NCBI GenBank assembly: GCA_019188255.1
Contig: JAETXT010000013.1
Location: 1,488,001-1,552,000 of the forward strand
DNA from: Verticillium longisporum
Lineage: Eukaryota > Ascomycota > Sordariomycetes > Glomerellales > Plectosphaerellaceae
Length of the DNA stretch: 64,000 nucleotides
Direction of reading: 5' to 3'
Both the position numbers and the translations under genes were made by a program. Position 1 is the first letter of the stretch, and each line of letters begins with the position of its first letter. The notes beneath the pieces were generated by a model. The model did not search any database. It was not told the DNA's origin and saw only the letters and a program-made list of their open reading frames with translations. This document shows positions 45,207 to 55,949 of the stretch, piece by piece.

Positions 45207-46893
45207 ATGGCCGTCACGCAGGCGGACCCCCTCGCCAAGGGCACTTTCGCCACGGCCAAGCAGTCCCTTCGCGACCTCACAGTCTGGCGCCAGCGCGTCG
45301 TCGTCACAACCCCCGAGGGCGAAACACACACAGAGTGGCACGACCCCGACCCCATTCAGAACCCCATCTCCCTCCTCGCCCAGCTGTCTGCTCGCGACTG
45401 GCTCTTCTTCACCGTTGGCTTCCTCGCCTGGACAGCTGACGCCTTTGATTTCCACGCCCTCTCCATCCAGACCAAGAAGCTCGCCGACTACTATGACCGC
45501 TCCAAGACGGACATCACCACGGCCATCACCCTGACCCTGCTTCTCCGATCAGTCGGTGCTGCCGCCTTTGGTCTGGCTGGTGATGCTTGGGGCCGCAAGT
45601 GGCCCATGGTCGCCAACATGATCATCCTCGGCCTGCTGCAGATCGCCACCATTTACAGCACCACCTTCCAGCAGTTCCTCGCTGTCAGGTCTCTGTTCGG
45701 CCTCTTCATGGGAGGTGTCTACGGAAACGCCATTGCCATGGCGCTGGAGCACTGCCCGTACGTTATGATCCTGACTGCCGATCCCTTGCTTGAGGGTTCG
45801 AAGTAAGATGAGAGTGAGACACTAACACGGCCCAGAACGAACGCTCGCGGTCTCATGTCCGGCATTCTACAGCAGGGTTACAGTTTTGGCTACGTGCTCG
45901 CTGCCTGTGCCAACCTAGGTGTCGGTGGTGAGACAAACACCTGGAAGACGGTCTTCTGGATCGCTGGTAAGCCTATCTGCCATTGCCCTTTTTTATTCAA
46001 ACACCTGCTAACGGAACGCCTCTCCAGCCGGCTTCTCCATCGCCGTCGGTCTCATCCGCGTCGCCTTCCCCGAGTCTCACCAGTTCCTCGAAGCCAAGGC
46101 CCGCGGCGCCAAGTCGCACACGTCGGCCGGCGACTTCTGGCGGGCCACGCGGGCCATGCTCCGCGCAGAGTGGCGCATGTGCATCTACTGCATCATCCTC
46201 ATGACGTGGTTCAACTACTACTCGCACACGTCGCAAGACTCGTACACGACCTTTATGCTCACGCAGAAGCAGCTCGACAACGCCGCCGCCTCGCGCGCCT
46301 CGATCCTCATGAAGACGGGCGCCTGCGTCGGCGGCACCATCATCGGCTACCTGTCGCAGTTCTTTGGTCGCCGCCGCGCCATCATCGTCTCGGCCCTCAT
46401 CTCGGCCTGCCTCATCCCCGCCTGGATCCTGACCCACGGCGAGCGCAGCCTCAGCGCCAGCGGCTTCTTCATGCAGTTCTTCGTCCAGGGCGCCTGGGGC
46501 GTCATCCCGATCCACCTCAACGAGCTGTCGCCGCCCGCCTTCCGCTCCTCGTTCCCCGGCATCTGCTACCAGCTCGGCAACGCCATCTCGTCGCCCTCGG
46601 CCCAGATTGTCAATGCCATTGCCGAGAACACGCTCATCACCATCCAGGGCAAGAACGGCCCCACAAAGGTCGAGGCGTTTGGCCCGACCATGGGTATCGC
46701 CACCGCCATCATTGCCATGGGCATCGTCTGCACGACCATGCTGGGTCCTGAGAAGAGGGGTCGCTCGTTTGAGAATGCTGTTGCTGGCGTGCAGACGGAC
46801 GACCACCTTGAGCAGAAGGTCGCTGACATCGAGAAGGACGAGGAGGCCGGCGTTGAGTCGAAGGAGGAGTCGCGGGTTGAGACGGCGCGGTAG
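45207..46893 (+). CDS. JEN1: JEN-family monocarboxylate/proton symporter (MFS)
   Basis: Three exons (45207-45757, 45836-45966, 46028-46893) join in frame to 515 residues; introns start GTACGT and GTAAGC. The JEN signature N-xx-S/T-H-x-S/T-Q-D-xxx-T is present exactly as NYYSHTSQDSYTT. Twelve membrane spans are expected; MFS motifs include GDAWGRKWPM (loop 2-3) and GILQQGYSFGYVLAA. The hydrophilic N-terminus includes LTVWRQRVVV and the C-terminal tail (DDHLEQKVADIEKDEEAG) is acidic. JEN proteins import lactate, pyruvate, acetate or, in some fungi, dicarboxylates across the plasma membrane with protons. Exact substrate cannot be read from the sequence. The start gives a Lys/Thr-rich cytosolic N-terminus like its relatives; an upstream in-frame ATG at 45015 is less likely. 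Confidence 0.93.
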
Positions 46894-47408
46894 ATGACTG
46901 TGGTGGATGCTTACAAGTAGAGGTTAAAGATGCATTGTACCCAGGTAGTGCTGTTGATGCATTTAGGGTTCGAGCGGCGCGCATGCAGGTCTTGAACCCG
47001 CAACACGAAATTAAAATCATAAACATTCATCTTGTGTTATTATAGAGGTTGTGATACTGTTTGCTGATCCACTGGGGTAAAATTTGCAATCCATCCCTCG
47101 TAAATCCACGGCGTTGTGGTTGGATTTCTCTGGCTCGCTCTACCTCAGTCTTTACCCAGCGTTAAGTTGCTCCATTATGTAAACTCGACAAGAGCAACTT
47201 GCTTGGCCAGCGGAAATACCTGCCCAATGACCCGAGATATTGACGATCCATATTGGATGATTTATATTATGCGCAAGCTCCCATCCAGCAGCCTGCTTTC
47301 TCCTCAACAGTCTCGCCATCAGTAAGGTAGGGATGTAGGCGAAGCGAATACTCAGTCAAAGTTCAATGCCTTTGTCATTATGCTCATCTTCATTAACTCG
47401 ATTTATCG
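46894..47408. other. Intergenic between convergent genes
   Basis: 3' flanks of the transporter and the P450. AT-richer than the genes; nothing recognised. Confidence 0.5.
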
Positions 47409-48962
47409 TTATTTCTTAAAACAAAATCTCACTGCCCTCGCATTCCCTTCGCGCTTCGTCCAACCCACCTCAATGTCCCATGCTGGTGTTGGCAGTCCAG
47501 CCACGCTCTCAACACTCTCGGTAGGAACAAAGTGTTGACAGCCATCTAAAGTGTGAAGATCTACTGAAGAGATGAATCGAATGACGAAAGCCATGACCAT
47601 GTTGACAGCCAGGAATCTTCCGGGACACAGGCTCCCAAACAGCCCAAACATCCTCATTTTCTTCCTTTGGCTCTCATCGACGCTGCCATCAGCCTTCAGG
47701 AACCTTGATGGGTCGAAAGTCATGGCTGTAGGTCCCCACACCTGCGGGTCGACGTGATGAGGCCTCAGCGGTGTCATCAAGTAGCTTCCTTTCTGCAGTC
47801 TCCAACGCTCCGCGAGTGTCGTATCCTCTTGTATATAGCGGCCAATGGCCATGCCACCGTGATAGCGCAAAACCTCGTGCCAGGTTGCCAACAATCGAGG
47901 ACACTTGCTGGGTACGTCTGCCAGGTCAATATGGCCCTCCTCGGTTCCGACAAAGGAGACCACCTCCTCTCGAACCAGAGCCAGCCAATCCGGACAGGCG
48001 AGCAGATGGTGTATCATCCACGTCGACGCAGCGGTCACGTTCGGTCCGGCACCTGCAATCAATAGCAGCTGATAGTCGGTCCAGTCCTCCTCTCGGGCGC
48101 CGTGCGCAGCACAGGCAGCTCTCAATCGTCCAAGGAAGCTGTCTTCTGGGTACGACGTCCGGGACGCAGCATCCTGCAGCGCTTTTCGGACGGACTTTCG
48201 CGCACTAACCGCCCTCGGATTAAAAAGAAAGCTGAATGGGCTGTTCAGCTGCCGAATGTTGAGCAGCATGATACGCATGTCTGCCAGGAAGGCCGGATCC
48301 GCGAAGGGACCTTCGCTGGCGTGATCGTCCCATAGAGCCTTGCCCAGAGCGCCCATAAAGGTTGAGAAGACCCATTCCTCGACACGCAGGGTACCACTTC
48401 CCTCCTCCTGCAGAGTATCGATGCTCGTCTCGAAATAAGCATCTAGTCTTTCGATGTATTTTCGGAGGTTCAAGTTTGGGATGAGCTCTTCACGGAAGAT
48501 GCGAGATATGTTGGCGCCAAACCCGTGGCTCAGATCAAACTCTTCCTTAAGCAGAGAACACGAATGGTCGCCGAAGCTAAGACTGCGACGAAACATGGTC
48601 GCCACGAGATGGTTGAGCTGCAGGTGTTTGGTCTTGGGCAGGTGTCGGCGCAGTTCTGGCTGCACCATGACCAGCTGGATTCCAGCCATGTTGGTGGTGA
48701 AGATGGGCCATTTGCTCGAGGACCTCAGGCAAAGATTGCTGAAGTAGTCGTTTCCTTGGCGCATATAACCGATGATGTGGCCGATGTAGGGTATTTGCGA
48801 CCTGAGGTTTGGGGGACTGATAGCAGCCGAGGCATGAGAGAAGCCTTTGAGGCTGCCGCCATCGTCTTTTTGAAACGCTTGATGCAAGTAAGAGGCTAAT
48901 TGAACGAACAGGAAAATGAGCGCAAAGATCACAGCTGTTGGCTCGATAACCTGGCCCAGCAT
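47409..48962 (-). CDS. Cytochrome P450 (CYP7/CYP8-like clan), ER-anchored
   Basis: Single exon, 517 residues. An N-terminal membrane anchor (AVIFALIFLFVQLASYL) is followed by a proline hinge region. The ExxR motif of helix K is EVLR (in WHEVLRYHGG). The haem-binding loop reads FGLFGSLCPGRF with the thiolate Cys446; SLCPGR is typical of the P450 clan around oxysterol 7-alpha-hydroxylase and prostacyclin synthase, where the loop usually starts FGGG. In helix I the usual A/G-G-x-D/E-T-T is replaced by AGAGPNVTAA, so the acid-alcohol pair for oxygen activation is absent, again as in CYP8-like enzymes. Such P450s can act as isomerases or dehydratases as well as monooxygenases. Substrate unknown; no polyketide or peptide synthase is nearby. 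Confidence 0.88.
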   Translation of the reverse strand: MLGQVIEPTAVIFALIFLFVQLASYLHQAFQKDDGGSLKGFSHASAAISPPNLRSQIPYIGHIIGYMRQGNDYFSNLCLRSSSKWPIFTTNMAGIQLVMVQPELRRHLPKTKHLQLNHLVATMFRRSLSFGDHSCSLLKEEFDLSHGFGANISRIFREELIPNLNLRKYIERLDAYFETSIDTLQEEGSGTLRVEEWVFSTFMGALGKALWDDHASEGPFADPAFLADMRIMLLNIRQLNSPFSFLFNPRAVSARKSVRKALQDAASRTSYPEDSFLGRLRAACAAHGAREEDWTDYQLLLIAGAGPNVTAASTWMIHHLLACPDWLALVREEVVSFVGTEEGHIDLADVPSKCPRLLATWHEVLRYHGGMAIGRYIQEDTTLAERWRLQKGSYLMTPLRPHHVDPQVWGPTAMTFDPSRFLKADGSVDESQRKKMRMFGLFGSLCPGRFLAVNMVMAFVIRFISSVDLHTLDGCQHFVPTESVESVAGLPTPAWDIEVGWTKREGNARAVRFCFKK

Positions 48963-49633
48963 CGTGAGGGCGTGATGGTGTTGTCGATTTCGAGTTGACG
49001 AGAGAAGGACAGGATTTCGCTGAACTCAGATGTGCAGCAGCGGTTGTCAGACAGCATCCTACGATTCACAATGTGATGGAAAGTTATTCCGGCGAGCCCG
49101 AGCCATTGATTTCGCAGGTCAGCCGATCCATCCGTTGGTGCTGTTCTGGCCCTCTACCCTGGGGCTTGCTATCAATACCTGAAGTCGAAGGAAGCAGCAT
49201 GGTGATAGTTGATCGCCCCAATGCAGCGCCATCACCTCTTGCGGAAAGGTCGGCGGGTCTTGGCCCAATAGTCAGGGGAACCGACGCCAGCTGAAAGCTC
49301 CAACGCTCGCCTAAAGATCCGCAGCTCTGGGGCTGCACGCGCTACACCGCAGATCGGGATAGCTATTCGGTCTAGGCCCTGCTTAATCGGGAGATCCAGC
49401 GGTGCCAGCAGCAGTGGATCACCACGTGTGATGTGGAAACCCCTGTCAACGACCATCAGTCTGGGTCTAACACGATCCTCCTAGCCTCGACTTGTCGGTG
49501 GGGGTAACGCCATGTCTAGATTCTGGGGTATATCTTGCTCCTCCCGTAGCCATAAGGCTGTTCGACCTCATTGATTCTTGCGACATCACCGGACGGACGA
49601 CTTACAACCAACTCACCGACTCATCTATCCATC
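48963..49633. other. Divergent promoter region
   Basis: Shared 5' region of the P450 (minus) and the small secreted protein (plus). No gene seen. Confidence 0.45.
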
Positions 49634-50272
49634 ATGAAGTTCTCCAGCCTCTTTCTGCCTGCTGTCTTCGTCTCCGCCGTGTACGGCAACGGCTTTGTCG
49701 AGAGACGCGCGACCAAGCAATGCAACCCCGGAAATAACTGCCAACGCGGAGTCGGAGGAACAGCCGGCGTGAGGCCTCCTCTGACTAGCCGTCAGGCCGA
49801 CTGCTCAAGGCTCAATGTCGTGACAGTCAGCCCTTCCACTACGTAAGTGTCGATATTGGTGAACAAGTGATCTAAAACTACCATGCCTGACTCCCTTACA
49901 AACAGTACCACCACCCTCACAACGACCGTCACCATCGTCAACATCCCGAATCCGACAAGCTTCAAGCGTGCCGTGACTCTCCCCACCGCCGAGGTTGCGA
50001 AGCGTCAGGATGTCGGCGCCGCCACCATCACGCCCACATCAGTTCCCACCTACGCGACATACTGCTCGTCCGCCTCGGCCTACTACAGCGCCTGTTCGTG
50101 CGCTTGCATCACGGCTGTCACCATCACTTTGCCTACGCCTACCGCGACCACTTACAGTACCGTCTCGGTCTGCGCTGCCATGAATCTGGCTCGTAGGGCG
50201 CTGGAGGGATTTGGTTACGAGGTTGAGCCTGATTTCGACGCCATCAAGTACCCCGGATTCAGACTTATCTAA
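49634..50272 (+). CDS. Small secreted Thr/Ala/Cys-rich protein, adhesin N-terminal module type
   Basis: Two exons (49634-49842 and 49906-50272) give 191 residues; the intron has GTAAGT and ACAG. Signal peptide MKFSSLFLPAVFVSAVYG. The mature part parallels the N-terminal module of the GLEYA adhesin at 32-33 kb: CNPGNNC with TSRQADC against CNNNC with ENRQALC, a Thr/Val stretch, and YCSSASAYYSACSCACITA against SCPDLTSYWNACQC. Both genes have an intron at the equivalent place in the Thr/Val stretch with the same phase. This protein lacks the lectin domain and ends soon after a helix-like segment (AMNLARRALEGFGYEVEPDF). KR pairs at FKRAV and AKRQD could be Kex2 sites. Likely wall-associated or secreted; function unknown. 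Confidence 0.82.
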
Positions 50273-50643
50273 CGATAGTGTTCCTAGCAAGCAACACCGG
50301 GATTGTTAGACAATGAAGCGATGACTACTGCAATCGATAATATGAAGTCCATGATCCAAACTAGATCTCATCGTCGTTGACGTTTCTCCCACAAACATTT
50401 TCCCAATTCATCGTGTACAGAACCGATCCATGGAAAGGCCCCCATAGCGCACAGCACATCCTTGTAAGTCGAGATTCCAGCAGACTCGCTCGACACTGCC
50501 AATGCTGGCAGGAGCCAATTTAATTCAACTTCGTCTACCCAGAGGTAGAAGCCTCCGACCAACAAAAGCCACACTCGAATCACAGGAGGGAATTTGCCGG
50601 CCTGTAATTTCAAGGCCTGTAATTTCAAGCCATCGAGAGAAGT
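50273..50643. other. Intergenic
   Basis: 3' flanks of two convergent genes; short tandem TTTCAAGGCCTGTAA-like words near 50608-50630. Nothing else seen. Confidence 0.45.
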
Positions 50644-51916
50644 TTAGAACCCCTCAGAAAGATTCCTGTACTGCATTTGACGGCCACGTCCGAATCTCGA
50701 TAGGAAGCCAGTGACGAAAGCCACCAAACCCAAATGACACGCACGTTGAACTGAGTCAAATTTGCCCAAGGGGTCAACCGACTTGAGACGGTAAAAGAGT
50801 GAGAGGACGAAGGCATGGTAGTCATCGATTCTCAGCTTGGCCGTTTTCCCGGGGGCGTTGAAAAATGCGACGACGCTCAAAACATCAAAAATGATGGTCG
50901 TCATTCCGCTTCTTGTCCCGTTGTACAGGTTGAGTAGGATATTGTTATGAAAATTGGTGGTGACTGCGGAAAAGCCATTCTGGGCATCTCGTCAAAGAAG
51001 AATCTTGTCTTGGCTCCCGTATGCAATGAGAGTTCGACATCACATCTAAGAGGAGCTGGAATTAGTCTAACTGAGCATACAGCCAAACACTTGCTCTAAG
51101 ACATAAACTGACCTGCAAATCTTGTGCAGCATCTCGGGATTGCGTTCAAAGCTTCGCAGTCCACCTCGCAGTCGGACCATTGTTTGAAGTCCGTCGAGAT
51201 GGGCTTTGTTGGCATCAAAATCACCTCTCATGGTCTCGCGAATCGTGAGAATACAGACCAATGCTATTGTAGTATCTTCCAGAGCTCCTTCACCTCGCAA
51301 CATCTCATTGACAAGTTCGTATGCACGTGGAATGTGTGGCAGCGAGGAGGGTAGCTCCGCACTTCCTGTTAGAATTCCGACGCAGGTGGCCGTCAGTCCG
51401 AGGACCGCATGAAAGTCTGGTCCGAGGAGTTAACAAATCTGAACTGTCTTTACCAGAGCAGGAACCATGACGTACAAGCTTCGTTGGTGAAAAGAGTCTG
51501 AAACCAGATGCCCTTGAGGACCTCGTAAGGTTGACAAAGGCTGGCGGGGTACATGGCGTCGGATATGATGTGCATGACTAGAGGTATTCTTCAGCTTTAA
51601 GAGTTCCAGCGATCGATGGCCTACATAGCTCACATTGATGGATGAGAAGCCGTGTGTGGGCGGTCCATCTGATACCGGGAGCACAGGTCGACAAGTCGTC
51701 ACCGACCAGGCGTCGAAGTCCCACCAGCATGTTCTCTGGTTTGATGATTTGCGTTTGCCTTTGCGCGACGGAAAGAGGATTCTTCGCCAGGCGTGTTGCA
51801 AGAGCGGACCTTTTGGCATTCTTACCCTTCATGACATGGCTTCGGATAGCCTGTCGCGCATGTTTGTCGACGGCGCCCCGATGGCGCGAGGTTTGGTTAA
51901 CGAAAGCAAGATCCAT
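50644..51916 (-). pseudogene. Fungal transcription-factor-domain protein with probable frameshift
   Basis: Exons 51634-51916, 51476-51577, 51113-51416 and 51045-50644 follow from good splice sites (GTGAGC, GTACGT, GTCAGT donors; CTAG, CCAG, TTAG acceptors). The start MDLAFVNQTSRHRG, then KHARQAIRSHVMKGKN, and HLDGLQTMVRLRGGLRSF with LHKICR are typical of the fungal-specific transcription factor family that lacks an N-terminal zinc cluster. In exon 4 the incoming frame ends at a TGA (50901-50903), but the adjacent frame reads NGFSAVTTNFHNNILLNLYN and on to TAG at 50644, clearly the proper continuation. The switch lies around 50975-51000. A one-base deletion is simplest. A 50-nt intron with a poor GTCGAA donor ending CCCAG would also restore the frame. 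A role in transcription is inferred from family only. Confidence 0.62.
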
Positions 51917-52254
51917 GCTTGAGGCATCGGAGGAGCCACTTTTAATATATTGCAAGTTTGATTGTGTGCCTCCGCATCGGACAAGGCCGTCGCATCAAAG
52001 ATGGCAATAAGACGAGAATTGCGAATCACCCCGCATTGGCCGGGAAGAAAGCACATCGGATGCGTCGCAGCAGCAAAGCTGACTGGGACCGGCTGGACTT
52101 GAAATCAGCCAAGGCCCGTACGTATGTATCATCTGCCAAGCATCTGTAAGCACAATGGACAGGGTATTGTTACACAACAGGAAACAGGCGTGAAGCTCAA
52201 GTCACAGCGGACCTTTCAGGCCCGATCGGGCGCGTCGCTTGAAACGTTGAGGCT
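51917..52254. other. Short spacer between the TF-like gene and the SDR gene
   Basis: 5' flank of the transcription-factor-like gene and 3' flank of the dehydrogenase; both genes are on the minus strand. Nothing recognised. Confidence 0.45.
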
Positions 52255-53403
52255 TCAGCTTCCTCGGCTACTTTCAGACCAATTACACTTCCTTCCTGCT
52301 CTTTCAACGCATCCAGGCTCGATTGATTCCAAGACGTCAACCGTCTGGTCCCAAATGCCTTTCTGCAGTGCTTCGCCTCCCTCATGTTTGGCCCAATCGG
52401 GAACCCAGTGTCTGCCCGTCGTCAGTATGATCTCTGTGTAAGGGTTGAAATGGAGACCCGCGTACTCTTTGATTTGACAATCGGATAAAAAGGCGCCATG
52501 GCTCTCCTTCTCAGCCATCATGGCATGGAGGATGGTCCTGCTTCCCATTTCCGGCGTGCGGCCGATCAGTAGATTGAGGAGCCAGACCTGTGTTCTCCAT
52601 GTCAAACTGTGGCTATTCCTGGCCAAGCCCGTGTTGCAAAGTCCGGGGCTGATGAGGTTGATGACGGTCCCCGTGGCTGATGCTGGGAAGACCTTGGCCA
52701 TTTCACGAAATAGGATTATACCGATGAGCTTCGAGACGGCATACCTTTCAAGAAAAGTCAGTGGGAAAGGAAAAAATCTGTATGCGGGGAAGGCTTCGAC
52801 GTACCTGTCAGACATGGGAGAGAGATTCTCCTGCTTCAAAGCGTCAAAAAGACCACGATCCACGAGCTCCGTTGCCTGGGGTGTTGTGAAGCCCATCTGA
52901 CTCGTGACAATGACCATGTGCGGCGTGACGCCAAACTTGCGCGCCGTCGCCGCGACCTTGGACAGCAGCAGGACCGCCAGGAGTGCAGTTCCTATGACGT
53001 TGCCCGCAATGGAGATCTCATGGCCTTGGGCATTGGTTTCGAAGCGATCAACAGCCTCGGCTGCATTCTGAACAAGGCCATCGATACGATCAAGCTCGGC
53101 GTCGCACCGGGCTGCAAAGGCCCTGATGCTGGCAAAGTCTGTGATATCAAGAATCCAGCTCTCGACGATGGTCTTGCCGCCGGTTGTTGACTCTATCCAT
53201 GCCTTTGCCTCGTCGCCCTTCTCGCGGCTTCGGACAGCGATGATGACGCGGGCGGGGCCGAGTTGGGCGACGTGTCGGGCGGCTTCCCGACCGATGCCGT
53301 GGTTGGAGCCGGTGATGATGAAGATCCCACCGGAGACGTGCTCTTGTTTGAGCAGTATTGGTAGATTCTCCCATTGCGCTCTGATGAACGACAGAAAGTC
53401 CAT
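52255..53403 (-). CDS. Short-chain dehydrogenase/reductase
   Basis: NAD(P)-dependent oxidoreductase of the classical SDR family. Cofactor motif TGSNHGIG (TGxxxGxG), NAA-type motif as QNAAEA, catalytic Ser in VIVTSQMG and the Tyr-Lys pair as YAVSK. A 60-nt intron (52745-52804; GTACGT donor, CTGAC branch, GAAAG acceptor) is frame-neutral and free of stops, so the unspliced frame also stays open; splicing is needed to bring MSDR directly onto YAVSK, as in relatives. Two exons then give 362 residues from ATG 53403 (an alternative ATG lies at 53418). The N-terminus FLSFIRAQWENLPILL and overall size resemble fungal SDRs of secondary metabolism and retinol-dehydrogenase-like proteins. Substrate unknown. 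Confidence 0.88.
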   Translation of the reverse strand: MDFLSFIRAQWENLPILLKQEHVSGGIFIITGSNHGIGREAARHVAQLGPARVIIAVRSREKGDEAKAWIESTTGGKTIVESWILDITDFASIRAFAARCDAELDRIDGLVQNAAEAVDRFETNAQGHEISIAGNVIGTALLAVLLLSKVAATARKFGVTPHMVIVTSQMGFTTPQATELVDRGLFDALKQENLSPMSDRYVEAFPAYRFFPFPLTFLERYAVSKLIGIILFREMAKVFPASATGTVINLISPGLCNTGLARNSHSLTWRTQVWLLNLLIGRTPEMGSRTILHAMMAEKESHGAFLSDCQIKEYAGLHFNPYTEIILTTGRHWVPDWAKHEGGEALQKGIWDQTVDVLESIEPGCVERAGRKCNWSESSRGS

Positions 53404-53418
53404 GGCAGGGGCTAGCAA

Positions 53419-55949
53419 GTAGGTGATGGAGCAGGATGTGCAAGGTGAGAAAATTGTATGAACAGATGAAGCTGTCGAATACTATAAGGCGAGAGCTGAT
53501 CAATGATATGCAGTTTATTGGGTTGAAGACAAGTAAGATGGCCTCTATTTGCACCTGATGCTTCCTATTTATGCATTCGACTTGAAAGAACCGATCGGAC
53601 GCCTAGGAGGCATTTCGTCGCCACTTGCATTCTTAATCTGCCAAGCCAAATGCTTGTGCCTGCGCATTGCGAACTTTGAGGGGCGGGTTTCCCATGATGC
53701 AGCATGTATGTATGATGATACAAACGCAAAGTCCGCAGCACGACGCATCATCATGGCTAACTGAGATGCGTCGCGCTGTGCCGCAGGCGTCCAGCATGAT
53801 GGCGGTCAACCAATCAGTCCCATGCCGCGGCCCTCCTGAGGCTTGGTGGGTCATGAAACGGCAAATGAGAGATTGACTTCCTCTTTGGCAAGGCAGCATG
53901 TAGCCGCCATCCTCGACCGAAGCCCCGAGACCTTGAAGCCCGTTGTTGGGTATTCATCCCATAGCCCAAATATTCCGTGTGAAAGGAACCTGTTGACATG
54001 ATGGCCTTGGCTTAGCAATTTCATCCATAGTCCTTCGTCCTCATCACTTTCGTACAGGCAACTTTCGTATTCAGTTCTTGGGATCATCTAGAGGTGTCAC
54101 GTTCAGGGTCCACAAGTACCCGCGCATCTACGCAGCCAACATTGCGGGCTACCTACATACAAGAGGTTGTCTGGTCTCCCGCACCCTTTGGACAGTCTGT
54201 TGACAGACTGCGTTCCAGTCAGCCCAGGCGCAAGCAAAGGATGACAAGCTTGAAAAGGGATGAAATGCTTCCGAGGTCAGTTGAAACACGACAGCCGCCG
54301 CACAGGGTTGAAAATGCTCGGTTCGCCGAGTTCGTTGGTAGCGTGGGTGTTGTGGTTGCGAAATGGCAGGCCTCTGTTGCCCCAGCCTCGTGCCGGTGTG
54401 GCTGGACATCGACTGCCGGAAGGTCCCTACCCGAAGTCACCCCAACCTTGGTGATATCGGGCAAGTACATCAGGGCAGAACCAGATCCTTTCTTGGGGTG
54501 CGGCAGGATGGTCACTGATGGTGAGTGAATTGGCTTCTCTATTGCTTCCGCAGGAGCAGTCGAATCGCTCCATTTCGGTCCCTTTGCTGCTCTCACTTCT
54601 CACTGCCCAGCTCCCATCTTTCATACCCCAGGAAGTCGCTCATGGCATTGATTCAGCGGTGGGGAATGGGATGCAAGAGTACAGAATCCATGCTGTTCAG
54701 GCTTTCTGACGATACCTAATTTGTGTAAGCCACATGGTCATATGATAATCCTCTGACTGGATATGTTGGTCACATTATCAATCCATTATTTTCACTCCTT
54801 TTCATCTCATTGAATACGGCGAATGGTTTTTCAGTAGTCTGGCCAGACTCAGGTCGGACACATCTCACGTCCAAGTTTTCCACCCGTTAAGCTTCCCAAG
54901 TAAAGCCTGGGCCTGTGCCCCTGCTTCATACGTCTTTGAGAATGGTAGTCTCACATGTATTGCGCATCAGCCAGCATGGATCGCTTTCAAGGCCACATCG
55001 CTGGTGACGACCGAGTCAGTCGGGCTTGCCGTAGCCAGGCCGAGCCAGTCACTCCAAGCCACTGCCCTTGCTGTATGACTCTGTTTCTTCAAGTGGATCG
55101 TCTTTTGAAAGTAGCCATCGCTGCTCCAACAGCAGTTATCATGGGTTCGTTCTCTCCAGGAAGCTACTACGGATATTTGACCCAATACTAAGATCATTAT
55201 GAATGGGCAGTCATGCTGATATCAACATTTGCCGCGGGTTTTGAGGAAGAGATACCCGTGCAAGGCAGATACTTTCAGGCAAGGTAAGCAGTGGAGGCAT
55301 TGCCAGGGTATGTTGAGCCCCTCCCCATCGTCGTGTTTTACTTGGATGCTTTTTTCTTCAACACTCCATATGAAGATATCAAGATGTAAGTTAAACTGAG
55401 AGACTATTGTGAGGCATTGTTCATGCTGGACCTAGGGAAGACATATATATTGAATTCAGGGAAATTTTCCCTCCTCCTACCCGCAACACCACATCCTCCT
55501 CCTCCTCCTCCTCTCTCGCCCAGACCGCCCCCTCTGGTGCTGAAAATGTTGTTGAAGATAACAACAACAACAACAACAACAACAACAGCAACAGCAGGCC
55601 CTGGTGGCCCTGGCTCTCGTAGGCGGGGGCTACTCCGCCTGGGGAGCGGTTTAATTGGGGCGTGTTTTGGTCGTTGGGGGGGTTTTTAGTCATGGTAGTA
55701 ACGGCGCTAGTAGGATGGTATATCTTTAAATAAGTTATAATATACTTTCTTATTGCACATATAATTTCTCTATGCTATAAGGTAATAGATGCTACTTGAG
55801 GAGAGAAACTAGAATGGCTGAGCTAGGTAAAAGCATAGGCTTCTAGTTGAACTAGTAACTGACATTGATTGACTAGTATGACTGCCCTACCTGATTTCCA
55901 TCATAGTCTAATCTTTTTCAGATGAGCTTTGATCCATTCAAATCTCTTC
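53419..55949. other. Gene-free region; microsatellites near its right end
   Basis: No gene is supported. At 55492-55520 there is a CTC/CCT repeat and at 55560-55588 an AAC repeat. Around 55080-55400 short stretches such as PTAVIMGSFSPGSYYG and VVFYLDAFFFNTPYED read like pieces of a membrane protein but are broken by stops and frame changes; possibly an old pseudogene, not claimed. Confidence 0.4.

Noticed and set aside
46970..47010. T-arm-like sequence GCGGGTTCAAGACCTGC on the minus strand
   Set aside because: No A box or other tRNA arms at the right distance.
55080..55400. Membrane-protein-like fragments
   Set aside because: Broken by stops and frame changes over short distances and no family recognised; too weak to list as a pseudogene.
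55492..55588. Pro-rich and Asn/Thr-rich frames
   Set aside because: They are translations of CTC and AAC microsatellites.
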